A stretch of 64,000 bases of DNA from Streptomyces sp. CB02980 (GCF_014451325.2 NZ_JACSCH020000007.1:1-64000); one strand, 5' to 3'. Numbered from the stretch's first letter, positions 45,470-55,040 are shown. Notes: generated by a model from the sequence alone, not told the origin. Translations and numbers: made by a program.

Positions 45470-46678
45470 ATGGCAGAGTCCCGTAAGGCGAGCCGGTACA
45501 TCGTCCCGGTCGCGGTGGCAGGAGTTGCCGCGGCGACCATCGGCCTTGTCCCGGCGCTGGCGGCGTCCGGCGACCCCGATCTGCCGGAGATCACCGCCCA
45601 GCAGCTCATCGAGAAGATCGCCGCCTCCGACACCCAGACCCTGTCCGGCACGTTCCGGATCTCCACCGACCTGGGGCTGCCCCTGGAGGGCCTGACGTCC
45701 GGCCTCGGCGGCCTCGCCGGCGGCATGGGCGGCGGCGGCAGCGCGTCGGCCGACCCCTCGGAGCGGCTGACCCAGCTCATCTCCGGCAGCCACACCCTGC
45801 GGGTGGCGGCGGACGGCCCCGAGCGCCAGAAGCTGACCCTGCTCGACGGCTCCGACGAGTACAGCCTGATCCACAACGGCAACGACGTCTGGGCGTACGA
45901 CAGCAAGTCCAAGGAGGTCTTCCACGAGAAGGCCCCGGCGGGCGCGGACGCCCCGGGCGCCCACGACGGCCCGAAGGGCCAGGAGCTCCCGGGCACGCCC
46001 AAGCAGCTCGCGGACGAGGTCCTGAAGGCGGCGGGCGACACCACGTCGATCACCGTCGACGGTACGGCGAAGGTGGCCGGCCGGGACGCGTACCAGCTGG
46101 TGATCAAGCCGAAGCAGTCCGGTTCGACGGTCGAGTCCGTGAAGATCGCGGTGGACGCGGCGAACGGCACCCCGCTGAAGTTCACCCTCGCCTCGGTCGA
46201 GGGCGGCAAGCCCGTCGTCGACGCGGGCTTCACGAAGATCGACTTCTCGAAGCCGGCGGCCTCCGACTTCACCTTCAAGGCGCCGGAGGGCGCGAAGGTG
46301 ACCGAGGGCGGGGCGGAGAAGGCGGCCGGTGAGAAGAGCGACCCGTTCGGCGGACAGCTGCCGAAGGGCCTTGAGGACGCGTTCGGCGGCTTCGGTCCCG
46401 GCGCCGCCTCCGACAAGGGCGGCGTGAACGTCATCGGCGAGGGCTGGACGACGATCGCGAAGATCGACACCGGGGCGCCGGCGCCCAAGACGGACGAGGC
46501 ACCGAAGGAGTTCCAGGGACTCCTGGACTCCTTCGGCGACAAGGTCACCGGCGCGTTCGGCTCGGGCACCCTCTTCAAGACGAAGATCGTGAACGCGCTC
46601 CTCACCGACGACGGCAGGGTCTACGTCGGCGCGGTGACGAAGGACGCGCTGGTGGACGCGGCGAACGCCGGCAAGTAG
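45470..46678 (+). CDS. LolA/RseB-like secreted protein
   Basis: 402 residues. Signal peptide (VAVAGVAAATIGLVPALAASG) and beta-rich outer-membrane-lipoprotein-carrier-like fold, with a Gly-rich segment (GGLAGGMGGGGSA) in the first third. Actinobacterial members are often linked to envelope-stress control, but the role is not known. ATG at 45470 with GGGGAGACC directly before; the earlier ATG at 45419 lacks a signal peptide at the start. A bidirectional terminator follows. Confidence 0.75.
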   Translation: MAESRKASRYIVPVAVAGVAAATIGLVPALAASGDPDLPEITAQQLIEKIAASDTQTLSGTFRISTDLGLPLEGLTSGLGGLAGGMGGGGSASADPSERLTQLISGSHTLRVAADGPERQKLTLLDGSDEYSLIHNGNDVWAYDSKSKEVFHEKAPAGADAPGAHDGPKGQELPGTPKQLADEVLKAAGDTTSITVDGTAKVAGRDAYQLVIKPKQSGSTVESVKIAVDAANGTPLKFTLASVEGGKPVVDAGFTKIDFSKPAASDFTFKAPEGAKVTEGGAEKAAGEKSDPFGGQLPKGLEDAFGGFGPGAASDKGGVNVIGEGWTTIAKIDTGAPAPKTDEAPKEFQGLLDSFGDKVTGAFGSGTLFKTKIVNALLTDDGRVYVGAVTKDALVDAANAGK

Positions 46679-46702
46679 AGCCGTACCGCGGAGAGTTGGG
46701 AC

Positions 46703-46742
46703 CCCGGGCGGGTCGGGGGCGATGTTCACCGACCCGCCCGGG
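46703..46742. terminator. Bidirectional terminator
   Basis: Perfect 14-bp stem CCCGGGCGGGTCGG/CCGACCCGCCCGGG with a 12-base loop, between convergent LolA-like and M28 genes. Confidence 0.95.
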
Positions 46743-46769
46743 CGTTCTTGTGCCGCCGTTCCTGCGGCC

Positions 46770-48083
46770 TTACGGGAACGTCAGCTTGAAGCCGCTGATG
46801 TAGCCGGTGTCGACCGAGGCCTTGTCCTGGACGCGGAGCTTCCAGGCACCGTTGGCGACCTCGGAGGAGGCGTTCACGGTGAAGGTCTGGACGATGTTGT
46901 CGGCGCTGCCGCCGGACCGGTTGGACAGGCTGTAGACCGAGCCGTCCGGGGCGACGAGGTCGACGACGAGGTCACCGCGGTAGGTGTGGACGACGTCCAC
47001 GCCGACGGCGAGGTTGCTCGGGGCGTTGCCCGTGACACCCGTGACGTTGACCGTGGAGGTCACCGCGGCGCCGTTGTCCGGGATGGACACGTCGGCCGTG
47101 TTCTCGAAGACCGTGCCGGGCGGCGTGGTCGTGCCGGCGGACAGCGTCCAGATCGCGTGCGCGATCGCGTCGCTGTTGCGGTCGAGGGCGGTGTCGTTGA
47201 TGTTCGACGTCGTGTCGCAGGACGAGTGGTAGCAGCGGTCGAAGGCCGTGGCCGTACCGCCCCACTTCTGCACCTGGGCACTGGACTTGACCCGGCTGGC
47301 GCCCGTGAAGAGGCCGCCGACGGGGACGCCGACGTTCTTGAAGGAGGCGTGGTCGGAGCGGCCGTCGCCCTCCGTCTCGATCTCCGTCGGAACGCCGAGA
47401 CCGGCGAAGTAGTTCTTGAAGGTGGTCTCGATCGTCGGGTCGTCGTCGTAGACGAAGTAGCCCGGGTTCGGCGAGCCGATCATGTCGAAGTTGAGGTAGC
47501 CGGAGAGCTTGGCGCGCTCGGCGGTGGGCAGCTGGGCCACGTAGTACTTCGAGCCGACCAGGCCGAGCTCCTCTGCGCCCCACCAGCCGAATCGCAGGTG
47601 CTTGGTGGGCTGGTAGCCGGAGCGGGCGACGGCGAGGGCGGTCTCGAGGACCGCCGCGGAGCCGGAGCCGTTGTCGTTGATGCCGGGACCCGAGGTCACG
47701 GAGTCCAGGTGCGAACCGGCCATCAGGACCTGGTTCGGGTCGCCGCCGGGCCAGTCGGCTATCAGGTTGTAGCCGGTGGATCCGCCGGAGGTGAACTGCT
47801 GGACGGTGGTGGTGTATCCGGCGGCGTCCAGCTTGGCCTTCACGAAGTCGATCGACGCCTTGTAGCCGGTACGGCCGTGGGCGCGGTTGCCACCGTTGGC
47901 GGTGGCTATCGACTGGAGGTCCGTCAAGTGCTGCTTGACGTTGGCCAGCGGGATGTCGGGCGCGGCTGCGGCCGCGGCCGGGTTGGCCGAGGCGGTGGTG
48001 CCGGTGAGCCCGGCGAGGGCGAGCGCCGCGAGAGCGGCGACCGCGGTGGCCTTGGTGACACGTCTGGGCACGGAGATGTTCAT
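46770..48083 (-). CDS. Secreted M28 aminopeptidase with P-domain
   Basis: 437 residues. Signal peptide (MNISVPRRVTKATAVAALAALALAG) then an M28 zinc aminopeptidase fold like S. griseus aminopeptidase: AGSHLDSV, GPGINDNGSGSAAVLE, WWGAEELGLVG and EGDGRSDHASF carry the metal ligands and catalytic Glu. The last 120 residues form a P/Homo-B domain (GVDVVHTYRGDLVVDLVAPDGS). It cuts N-terminal residues from peptides outside the cell. ATG at 48083 with GGAGCC upstream. Confidence 0.95.
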   Translation of the reverse strand: MNISVPRRVTKATAVAALAALALAGLTGTTASANPAAAAAAPDIPLANVKQHLTDLQSIATANGGNRAHGRTGYKASIDFVKAKLDAAGYTTTVQQFTSGGSTGYNLIADWPGGDPNQVLMAGSHLDSVTSGPGINDNGSGSAAVLETALAVARSGYQPTKHLRFGWWGAEELGLVGSKYYVAQLPTAERAKLSGYLNFDMIGSPNPGYFVYDDDPTIETTFKNYFAGLGVPTEIETEGDGRSDHASFKNVGVPVGGLFTGASRVKSSAQVQKWGGTATAFDRCYHSSCDTTSNINDTALDRNSDAIAHAIWTLSAGTTTPPGTVFENTADVSIPDNGAAVTSTVNVTGVTGNAPSNLAVGVDVVHTYRGDLVVDLVAPDGSVYSLSNRSGGSADNIVQTFTVNASSEVANGAWKLRVQDKASVDTGYISGFKLTFP

Positions 48084-48443
48084 CTGTGGGGGCTCCGGAT
48101 TCCGAACGGGGATGGGACGGAACGTGCGAGACGCCTCGGGCTTGAGTGCCACGAGGCGTTGGAGCTGTGCGAGTGCGTGTGCTGTGTTCAGTTGTCTGGG
48201 TGTTCAGATGTTCTGTTGTGCGTGCTGAATGTTCAGTGAGATTTTGACTCCGCGTCAAGAGCGGAAACCGGTCAGGCACGTTCGCTCACCGAACAAGCAC
48301 CTCGCCTGCCGCCTCTCGTGTGCCGCGTCGGCGCCCCTCGCCGACTCCAGCCGGGTGCAGGCGGCATGAGTGATGTGGCGAGTGAACCAAAGTCGCCATG
48401 CGCATGATCGCGGGGCGGTCTCCGCTGCCCTACGCTGCTGCCC
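48084..48443. other. 360-bp divergent region (M28 peptidase-membrane protein)
   Basis: Holds an 8-bp stem (ACGCCTCG 48131-48138 / CGAGGCGT 48152-48159) in the peptidase leader and three copies of CTGAACA on the minus strand near 48185, 48202 and 48232. No ORF above 25 codons is convincing. Confidence 0.5.
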
Positions 48444-49550
48444 GTGAGTGGAATAGATCTCGGGAACGGAATCGTCGGCGCCATCCTCGGAGTCGTCTTC
48501 GCGACCCTCTTCCAGCAGTGGACCCAGGACCTCTGGTTCAAAGTCAGGCGCCGCTCCGCCGGAGTCGTCCGCAGCCTCACCTACCGGCAGGAACAGGGCC
48601 GCGCCTGGGGCACGTTCTCCCTCGGCCCGCTCCACACCCCCGCCCTCATCGTCGAGGGCGACGGCGACCGGGCCATCGCTCCCGAGTCGGTCCACGTGCA
48701 AGTGCTCGACGGAGACGTCGAGTTGCCCGAGGAGATGGCGGGCTGGCGCGCCGACATCGAAGCCGAGGAGGCCAGGGCCGCAGCGGCCGGCGAGCGAGGG
48801 CCCGTCTGGAACGGGCCCCGGTACGCCGTCGAATCCGTCGAGATCTCCCGCACCGCCCTGGACGAACAGTCCGAGGTCCACCTGCGGCTGAGGCCCACCG
48901 ACTACTACACCTTCCTCGCCGCCCAGCAGCTCGACCGGCGCCTCGCGGACGGCACCACACCGCGTGGCCGCTACCTCGACCCGGACGCACCGCTCACCTC
49001 GCCCGCGTTCCTCCAGTGCAGCTTTGCGGCGAACGTCGCCGTCGTCACCGCCGACCACCTGCTCGTCGTCAGCCGCCGGAGCGAGCGTGTCCGCATGGCC
49101 CCCGGCCTCTGGAACTCCTCCGTCAACGAGGGCCTCTCCCGCCACATCGACTCGGCCGGACGCAACGCTCCCGACGTGCATGCCGTCGCCAGGCGGGGCA
49201 TGCGCGAGGAACTCTCGATCGAACCCCACGAGTACTCGATGGCGCTCCTCGCCTTCGTCCTCGACGTCGGCAAGCGCCACTGGAGCGCGCACTTCTACGC
49301 CCGCCTCACCGAGCTCACCGGCGACGAACTCCAGGCCCGGATGAGCAGGGGAGTCGCGGATCGCTGGGAGCACGACACGATCGAGTACGTACCCTTCCGC
49401 AGTGCCGACGTGACCCGCCACCTCCTGGCCCCGGAACGCCGCCACCGCTGGGCGCCCCTGGCCCCGTCCCTCTTCCACCTGGCCCTGGTCCACGTCCATG
49501 GACGGGCATCGGTGGAGCGGGCGGAGGCGCAGGTGATACGGCGGATGTAG
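48444..49550 (+). CDS. Membrane-anchored Nudix-like protein of unknown function
   Basis: 368 residues. The first 30 (VGAILGVVFATLFQQW) form a likely single transmembrane segment, and the rest is soluble. Residues about 230-290 hold a partial Nudix box (AVARRGMREELSIE) in a larger beta-alpha fold, so it may be a diphosphate-bond hydrolase or a degenerate Nudix regulatory domain. I cannot name it. GTG start at 48444, about 360 bp from the divergent aminopeptidase. Confidence 0.55.
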   Translation: MSGIDLGNGIVGAILGVVFATLFQQWTQDLWFKVRRRSAGVVRSLTYRQEQGRAWGTFSLGPLHTPALIVEGDGDRAIAPESVHVQVLDGDVELPEEMAGWRADIEAEEARAAAAGERGPVWNGPRYAVESVEISRTALDEQSEVHLRLRPTDYYTFLAAQQLDRRLADGTTPRGRYLDPDAPLTSPAFLQCSFAANVAVVTADHLLVVSRRSERVRMAPGLWNSSVNEGLSRHIDSAGRNAPDVHAVARRGMREELSIEPHEYSMALLAFVLDVGKRHWSAHFYARLTELTGDELQARMSRGVADRWEHDTIEYVPFRSADVTRHLLAPERRHRWAPLAPSLFHLALVHVHGRASVERAEAQVIRRM

Positions 49551-49695
49551 GCGGGGCACTCCGGGCCATGCGGCGCGCGCCCCGTGACCCGTCCGGCGTC
49601 CGACCTTCCCGCGGGTGTGATTGGAGCGGCGGCCGCGTGTGGTCCGGCGTAGGGTCGGCTTCCCGGCCGCCGTCTCCCTCGAAGGAGCGCACCTC

Positions 49696-50358
49696 ATGAA
49701 GATCGCCGTACTCGGCACCGGCGAAGTCGGCCGCCGACTCGCCACCAAGCTCGCCTCGCTCGGTCACGAGGTCGCCATCGGCTCCCGTACCGCCGACAAC
49801 GCCGAGGCCGTCAAGTGGGCCGACGAGTACGGCGGCGGGCACGGGACCTTCGCGGACGTCGCCGGGCCCGCCGAGCTCGTCGTCAACGCGACGGGCGGGC
49901 TCGTCTCCCTCGCCGTCCTGCAGTCCGTGGGCGCGGACGGGCTGCGCGGCAAGGTCCTCCTCGACGTGTCCAACGGGCTCGACTTCTCCGAGGGCTTCCC
50001 GCCCAAGGTCGTCACCCCCGACGGCGTCAGCGTCGCCGAGCAGCTCCAGCACGCCTTCCCGGAGGCCCGGATCGTCAAGTCGCTCAACACCATGACCAAC
50101 ACGGTCATGGTTGAGCCCGGCCGGGTCCCCGGCCACCACAACGTCTTCCTCAGCGGCGACGACGAGGACGCCAAGGCCGTCGTCGCCGGCCTGCTCGGCT
50201 CCTTCGGCTGGGCCCCCGACCGGATCCTCGACCTCGGTGACCTGACGAGCGCCCGCGCCACCGAGCAGCTCGTACAGCTGTGGCTGCGGCTCTACGGGAT
50301 GCTCGGCACCGGCGACTTCAACTTCTCGGTCGTCACGGCGCCGGCACCGGCCGGCTGA
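49696..50358 (+). CDS. NAD(P)-binding F420-reductase-type protein
   Basis: 220 residues. Rossmann fold from the N-terminus (KIAVLGTGEVGRRLATKL, then GSRT) as in NADPH:F420 oxidoreductases, which exchange hydride between F420 and NADP. The homologous group also includes F420-independent proteins, so the cofactor is uncertain. ATG at 49696 preceded by GGAG. Its last 26 bp overlap the end of the convergent DUF4291 gene. Confidence 0.85.
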   Translation: MKIAVLGTGEVGRRLATKLASLGHEVAIGSRTADNAEAVKWADEYGGGHGTFADVAGPAELVVNATGGLVSLAVLQSVGADGLRGKVLLDVSNGLDFSEGFPPKVVTPDGVSVAEQLQHAFPEARIVKSLNTMTNTVMVEPGRVPGHHNVFLSGDDEDAKAVVAGLLGSFGWAPDRILDLGDLTSARATEQLVQLWLRLYGMLGTGDFNFSVVTAPAPAG

Positions 50359-50992
50359 GCTCCTGCGGCCCTTGCCCGCGCAGGTGGTCCAGCAGCCCCG
50401 CGGGCTCCGGGTACGGCTCCTCGCGCGGGAGCAGGAGCCGGGCCGCCTCCAGGTCACCCGAGCGGACCAGTTCGTGGACCCGGTGCGCGAGCGGGGTCAC
50501 GTCGCGTACGGACACCGTCCACTCGTCCGCGTACCGGCGGGACGCCTCGCCCGAAAGACCGAGCTGGAGCGAGCGGTACGGGAGTGCCCTGAGGTGCGGA
50601 TCGCGCTCCGGGTCCCACTGGACGCGCGCCGGCGCCTGCCTCAACTCCCGCTGCCAGGTGGCCTGGTCGGGGTGGAACCCGCGCTTGTAGTGGGAGAGGC
50701 AGGCGTTCCGCAGGGCCCATTCGAAGCCCTCGCGGGTGATCTCCACGGCGAGGACGGTCTCCTGGCCCTCCTTCCTCCCCCAGCCGGAGCGGTACATCAT
50801 CCACAGGAACGACGGCTTGATCCATGTCATCCGGTCCCGCTTCCATGCGGCCGGAAACCGTCCCTCGCGGGCCGCGGGAAGGCCGATCTCGGGCCGGTAC
50901 GCCTGGTAGACGGTGACCGTACGGTCGGTGTGGAGCGCGCGGATGCGGTACTTCGGCTCGTCGATGGCCGACTTCGTTTCTTCCATGGCCAT
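50333..50992 (-). CDS. DUF4291 family protein
   Basis: 219 residues of the DUF4291 family, which has no known role. Signatures are YQAYRPEIG, WKRDRMTWIKPSFLWMMYRSGWG, and the Trp/Arg-rich core. No signal peptide. ATG at 50992, with a second at 50986. It overlaps the convergent F420-type gene by 26 bp and is read after the HxlR gene at 51055. Confidence 0.85.
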   Translation of the reverse strand: MAMEETKSAIDEPKYRIRALHTDRTVTVYQAYRPEIGLPAAREGRFPAAWKRDRMTWIKPSFLWMMYRSGWGRKEGQETVLAVEITREGFEWALRNACLSHYKRGFHPDQATWQRELRQAPARVQWDPERDPHLRALPYRSLQLGLSGEASRRYADEWTVSVRDVTPLAHRVHELVRSGDLEAARLLLPREEPYPEPAGLLDHLRGQGPQELSRPVPAP

Positions 50993-51054
50993 GAGGATGG
51001 GGGAAGTCCGGGGCCGGGGCCACCGGTTATCCGTGCCCTGCTGCGGGCGGGCTC

Positions 51055-51495
51055 TCAGGAGACCGTGGCCGTCTCCCGCGTGTCGTACTCCTCCCGCGCC
51101 GCCGCGATCTCGTTCTGGTGCTGCTCGGTCCAGGTGACGAGCGAGCGGATCGTGGTGTGCAAGGTGGCGCCCAGGGGCGTCAGCTCGTAGTCGACGCGGG
51201 GTGGGACGACCGGGTGGACCGTGCGCTTCACGAGGCCGTCGCGCTCCAGCTGGCGCAGGGTCACGGTCAGCATGCGCTGGCTGACGCCGTCGATCGCGCG
51301 CTTGAGCTCCGTGAAGCGCAGTACGCGGCGGTCGAGGAGGGCGATGACGAGGAGTGACCACTTGTCGGCGACCCGGTCGAGGATCTGCCGTACCTCGCAG
51401 TCCTCCCGGGTGTCCCACTGGAAGGGGTCGGGGTCCCCGCCGTCCCCGTACGTCGCCGTGCAGTGGCTCGCTGACTTCCACGTGGCTGTCTCCAT
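51055..51495 (-). CDS. HxlR-type (MarR-like) regulator
   Basis: 146 residues. Winged-helix HxlR domain: CEVRQILDRVADKWSLLVIALL, a second helix RFTELKRAIDGVSQRMLTVTLRQLERDGLV, and wing VVPPRVDYELT. One Cys near the domain start (DCEVR) lies where HypR-type HxlR regulators sense disulfide stress. ATG at 51495. Read in the same direction after rarD; target unknown. Confidence 0.9.
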   Translation of the reverse strand: METATWKSASHCTATYGDGGDPDPFQWDTREDCEVRQILDRVADKWSLLVIALLDRRVLRFTELKRAIDGVSQRMLTVTLRQLERDGLVKRTVHPVVPPRVDYELTPLGATLHTTIRSLVTWTEQHQNEIAAAREEYDTRETATVS

Positions 51496-51637
51496 GGCAC
51501 CAGATGGTTCCGCAGGAGGGGGCCGGTTACAAGAGGGAACCGGCCCCTCGGGTCGATAACCGGCCACCCCGCGGGCCGCTCAAAGGCTCCGGAGGTTCAG
51601 GGGCCCTGGACGCCGTGACCGAGGTCGAGCTCGCCGG

Positions 51638-52675
51638 CTACGTCCTCGGCTCCACCGGCGCGGGAGTGAATGCCGATGTCCGAGCCGGCTCCGTGGTGCC
51701 GTCCGCCGTCACGGTCCCGGCCTCCGCGGCCTCGGCCTCCGCCGCGGCCTCGGCCGTCGCCTTCGTCTTCGCCGCCTCCATCGCCGCCCTGCTCCGGCGG
51801 GCCGTGCGCAGGGCGTCCCAGGTGAGGATGGTCAGGGCCAGCCAGACGAGGGAGAAGCCCGCCCAGCGCTCCGGCGGCATCTCCTCGTGGAAGTAGAGGA
51901 CTCCGAGCAGGAACTGGAAGGTCGGCGCCAGGTACTGGAGGAGGCCGAGCGTCGACAGCGGTACGCGGATCGCGGCCGCGCCGAAGCAGACGAGCGGCAC
52001 CGCCGTGACGATGCCGGTGGCGACGAGCAGGGTCGTGTGGCCCGCGCCGTGGGCGCCGAAGGCGAGCGTGTCCTGGGTGCCGAGCCAGACGAGGTAGCCG
52101 AGGGCCGGCAGGAACTGGACGGCGGTCTCGGCGGCGAGCGATTCCAGGCCGCCGATGTTGACCTTCTTCTTCACCAGCCCGTAGACGGCGAAGGAGAAGG
52201 CGAGGGTCAGGGAGATCCAGGGCGGCTGCCCGTATCCGATCGCCAGGACGAGGACGGCGGCGAAGCCGATGCCGACCGCGGCCCACTGCGCGGGGCGCAG
52301 CCGTTCCTGGAGGACGAGGACGCCGAGGGCGATGGTGACGAGCGGGTTGATGAAGTAGCCGAGCGAGGCCTCGACGACATGGCCCGTGTTGACGGACCAG
52401 ATGTAGAGGCCCCAGTTCACCGTGATGACGGCGGCGGCGACGGTGATCAGGGCGAGCTTGCGCGGGCTGCGGACGAGCTCGCGTATCCAGCCCCAGCGGC
52501 GCACCGCGAGCAGGGCGATGCCGACGAAGGCCAGGGACCACACCATGCGGTGGGCGAGGATCTCGACCGATCCGGCGGGCTTGAGGAGGGGCCAGAAGAG
52601 CGGGACCAGACCCCACATGCCGTAGGCGCCGATCCCGTAGAGCAATCCTGCTCGTTCCTCGTTCTCCGTCTTCAC
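51638..52675 (-). CDS. rarD: RarD-type EamA transporter
   Basis: 345 residues, ten predicted helices in two EamA repeats. Typical motifs: GLVPLFWPLLKPAGSVEILAHRMVWS and NWGLYIWSVNTGHVVEASLGYFINPLV. RarD proteins are thought to export small metabolites; the substrate is unknown. A hydrophilic C-terminal tail of about 45 residues (AEAAAEAEAAEAG) is unusual. ATG at 52675. Confidence 0.9.
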   Translation of the reverse strand: MKTENEERAGLLYGIGAYGMWGLVPLFWPLLKPAGSVEILAHRMVWSLAFVGIALLAVRRWGWIRELVRSPRKLALITVAAAVITVNWGLYIWSVNTGHVVEASLGYFINPLVTIALGVLVLQERLRPAQWAAVGIGFAAVLVLAIGYGQPPWISLTLAFSFAVYGLVKKKVNIGGLESLAAETAVQFLPALGYLVWLGTQDTLAFGAHGAGHTTLLVATGIVTAVPLVCFGAAAIRVPLSTLGLLQYLAPTFQFLLGVLYFHEEMPPERWAGFSLVWLALTILTWDALRTARRSRAAMEAAKTKATAEAAAEAEAAEAGTVTADGTTEPARTSAFTPAPVEPRT

Positions 52676-52779
52676 CGGACCTCCCGCCCTGTGCCGCGCT
52701 GTCCTGTCGAAGGTAGCGCCGCACGGGGCGGATTGTCATGCCCGTACCGCTATACGGTCATGACCGGGGAGCGAGGTGG

Positions 52780-53652
52780 TCAGGAGCCGTTCAGGGCTTC
52801 CTTGATCGTCACGGCGATCGGCGTGGTCGGGCGGCCGATCAGGCGGGCCAGGTCGCCGGTCTGCCGCGCGAGCGCCCCGTGCTCGACGGCCCGGTCGACG
52901 TCGACCAGGATCTCGGCGAAGACGGCCGGGACGCCGGCGCCGGTGAGGATCGCGAGGTGCGCCTCGGCGGGCACGTTGCTGTACGTGATCTCCCGGCCGG
53001 ACTGGGCGGCCACCTCGGCCGCGTACTCGGCGAAGGACCAGGCGGTATCGCCGCTGAGCTCGTACGCCGTGTTCAGGTGCTCCTCGGCGGGGCCGGCCAG
53101 GACGGCGGCCGCGGCGGCGGCGTAGTTGGCGCGGGTGGCGGAGGCGACCCGGCCCTCGCCGGCGTTGGCGACGACGGCGCCGTGGGCCAGGACGGGGGCG
53201 AGGTTCGCGGTGTAGTTCTCGGTGTACCAGCCGTTGCGGAGGAAGGTGTACGGCACTCCGGAGTCGAGGATCAGCCGCTCGGTGACCTTGTGCTCGGCGG
53301 CCAGGTCGAAGTCGGCCTCGTCACCGCCGAGGACGCCGGTGTACGCGAGCTGGGCCACGCCCGCGGCCTTCGCGGCGTCGATCACGGCGGAGTGCTGGGC
53401 GACGCGCTGCCCGACCTCGCTGCCCGAGATCAGGAGCACCCGGTCGCCGGCCTCGAACGCGTCGGCCAGGGTCTCCGGCCTGCTGTAGTCCGCGATCCGC
53501 AGCTCGACACCGCGCTCGGCGAGGTCGGCGGCCTTCGCCTTGTCGCGGACGACGGCGACGACGGACTCGGCGGGGACGGTGGGGCTGGAGAGGAGGGCGT
53601 CGATGACGAGGCGGCCGAGCTGGCCGGTGGCTCCGGTGACGACGAGGCTCAT
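52780..53652 (-). CDS. NmrA/YtfG-type NAD(P)H oxidoreductase
   Basis: 290 residues. Atypical SDR with the NAD(P)-binding motif TGATGQLGRLVIDALL at the N-terminus. It resembles E. coli YtfG (quinone oxidoreductase 2), which reduces quinones with NADPH. ATG at 53652 with AAAGGA upstream, chosen over the further ATG at 53691. Its divergent neighbour is an HxlR regulator, the same arrangement as ytfG/ytfH in E. coli. Family knowledge: ytfH-type regulators act on such genes. Confidence 0.85.
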   Translation of the reverse strand: MSLVVTGATGQLGRLVIDALLSSPTVPAESVVAVVRDKAKAADLAERGVELRIADYSRPETLADAFEAGDRVLLISGSEVGQRVAQHSAVIDAAKAAGVAQLAYTGVLGGDEADFDLAAEHKVTERLILDSGVPYTFLRNGWYTENYTANLAPVLAHGAVVANAGEGRVASATRANYAAAAAAVLAGPAEEHLNTAYELSGDTAWSFAEYAAEVAAQSGREITYSNVPAEAHLAILTGAGVPAVFAEILVDVDRAVEHGALARQTGDLARLIGRPTTPIAVTIKEALNGS

Positions 53653-53721
53653 GATGCGTCCTTTTTCCGTGGGGTGCGAGGGGCGATGCACTCACCGTAC
53701 GACGGGCGCTAACCAAAAGAA

Positions 53722-53746
53722 AGTACCCACTTTGAAGTAAGGTACT
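53722..53746. promoter_or_regulatory. Dyad operator between YtfG-type and HxlR genes
   Basis: Arms AGTACC (53722) and GGTACT (53741-53746) flank an inner ACTT-TG-AAGT. The dyad sits 4 bases before the HxlR ATG and close to the oxidoreductase promoter, fitting autoregulation by the HxlR product. Confidence 0.6.
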
Positions 53747-53749
53747 GGC

Positions 53750-54145
53750 ATGAAGGTAAGTGAGGAACCGAAGAGCCTGCTTTCCGACGTCGACGGCACC
53801 ATGTGCCCGTCCCGCCTGGTCCTGGAGCACGTCACCAGCCGGTGGGGAGTCCTGATCCTGATCGCGCTGCGCGAGCGCTCGTACCGCTTCAGCGAGCTGC
53901 GCCGACGAGTCGGCCGCGTCAGCGAGAAGATGCTCACCCAGACGCTCCAGACCCTGGAGCGCGACGGCTTCGTCCACCGCGACGCCAAGCCCGTCATCCC
54001 GCCCCGCGTCGACTACAGCCTCACCGAAATCGGCGAGGAGGCCGCCCGGCAGGTCTGGGAACTCGCCCGCTGGACCGAGAGCAGTCTCGACGAGGTGGAG
54101 AAGGCGCGTGTGCGTTACGACACCGTGCGAGAAGCGTCCCAATGA
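53750..54145 (+). CDS. HxlR-type regulator (YtfH-like)
   Basis: 131 residues. HxlR winged helix: RLVLEHVTSRWGVLILIALRE, RFSELRRRVGRVSEKMLTQTLQTLERDGFV, wing VIPPRVDYSLT. A lone Cys in the N-terminal TMCPSRL fits redox-sensing HxlR proteins. ATG at 53750. Divergent from the YtfG-type gene with a dyad in between. Confidence 0.9.
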   Translation: MKVSEEPKSLLSDVDGTMCPSRLVLEHVTSRWGVLILIALRERSYRFSELRRRVGRVSEKMLTQTLQTLERDGFVHRDAKPVIPPRVDYSLTEIGEEAARQVWELARWTESSLDEVEKARVRYDTVREASQ

Positions 54146-54209
54146 CGTTGTAGCCCCGCCCGGTTGATCCGCGGAGCCGTACGATCTCCTTCACCGACCG
54201 GGGGATCGT

Positions 54210-55040
54210 GTGAGCGACCGTGGGGGAATCGTGAGAGACGCGTACGGAAGAGTGCTGCGCACCGGTGCCGCACTGGCGGCGGGTTTGGCACTCCTGGCGG
54301 CCTGTTCGCCGGGAGACGGCGAAGGCGACGGGAAACCGCCCCGAAGAACACCGGGCACCAGCGCACCGGGGACCCCGACACCGTCCCCGACACCGAGCAG
54401 ACCGGGCGTCACCCTGGACCCGAGGAAGGCCCCGCGCACCGCGGCCGACGCGAAGCGGCTGGCACTCGCCGTCGTGGCGGGCCCGGACGCCTGGGGGCCC
54501 GAGTACGTCGAGCGCAGCCCGTTCCTCAGCGCCCCCGGCTCCTGGCCGGTCCTCGACGAGAACTGCACCTGGGAAGGGGGCGGTCTGCCGGGCTCCGTCC
54601 TCTACAGCGTCACCTCCTACAGCGAGATCCCGGCCGCGGGCGGCAAGGGAGCCGTGCGCGTCGCCGCCACCGTCACCATCCACCGCACCGCGTCCGACGC
54701 CGACTGGGAGATGGCCGAAACCCTGGAGGAGGCGCTGCGCTGCACCGACCAGCGGCTGCGCGAGGGCGAACGCATCAGCGGCCTCACGTCGGTCAGCCCC
54801 CTTTACGACGACCAGTCCACCACGGACGACCTCCTCGTCGAGCGCGGCTCGTACCTCAACGACGCTTTCAAGAAACCGCAGTTCTACACCTGGCTCCAGA
54901 CCCGCATCGGGCAGGTCAGCTTCGCCACCGTCGTCAAGGGAGCCCCCGGCTACACCGAGGCGAAGACCACCGACGCCCAGGTCCGGGCCAACGTCATCAT
55001 GCAGGACCGCGTCAAGAAGCAGTGGGGAGCCCAGTCGTGA
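54210..55040 (+). CDS. Lipoprotein, first gene of the kinase cassette
   Basis: 276 residues. A lipobox LLAAC (Cys about residue 32) follows a hydrophobic stretch, then a Pro/Thr/Gly-rich linker (PGTPTPSPTPSRPG) and a soluble domain without a motif I can name. Exported and lipid-anchored outside the membrane. GTG at 54210 (a second GTG at 54231 is possible). Its stop overlaps the GTG of the first kinase (GTGA), so it is translationally coupled, and it may be the external sensor partner (inference). Confidence 0.75.
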   Translation: MSDRGGIVRDAYGRVLRTGAALAAGLALLAACSPGDGEGDGKPPRRTPGTSAPGTPTPSPTPSRPGVTLDPRKAPRTAADAKRLALAVVAGPDAWGPEYVERSPFLSAPGSWPVLDENCTWEGGGLPGSVLYSVTSYSEIPAAGGKGAVRVAATVTIHRTASDADWEMAETLEEALRCTDQRLREGERISGLTSVSPLYDDQSTTDDLLVERGSYLNDAFKKPQFYTWLQTRIGQVSFATVVKGAPGYTEAKTTDAQVRANVIMQDRVKKQWGAQS

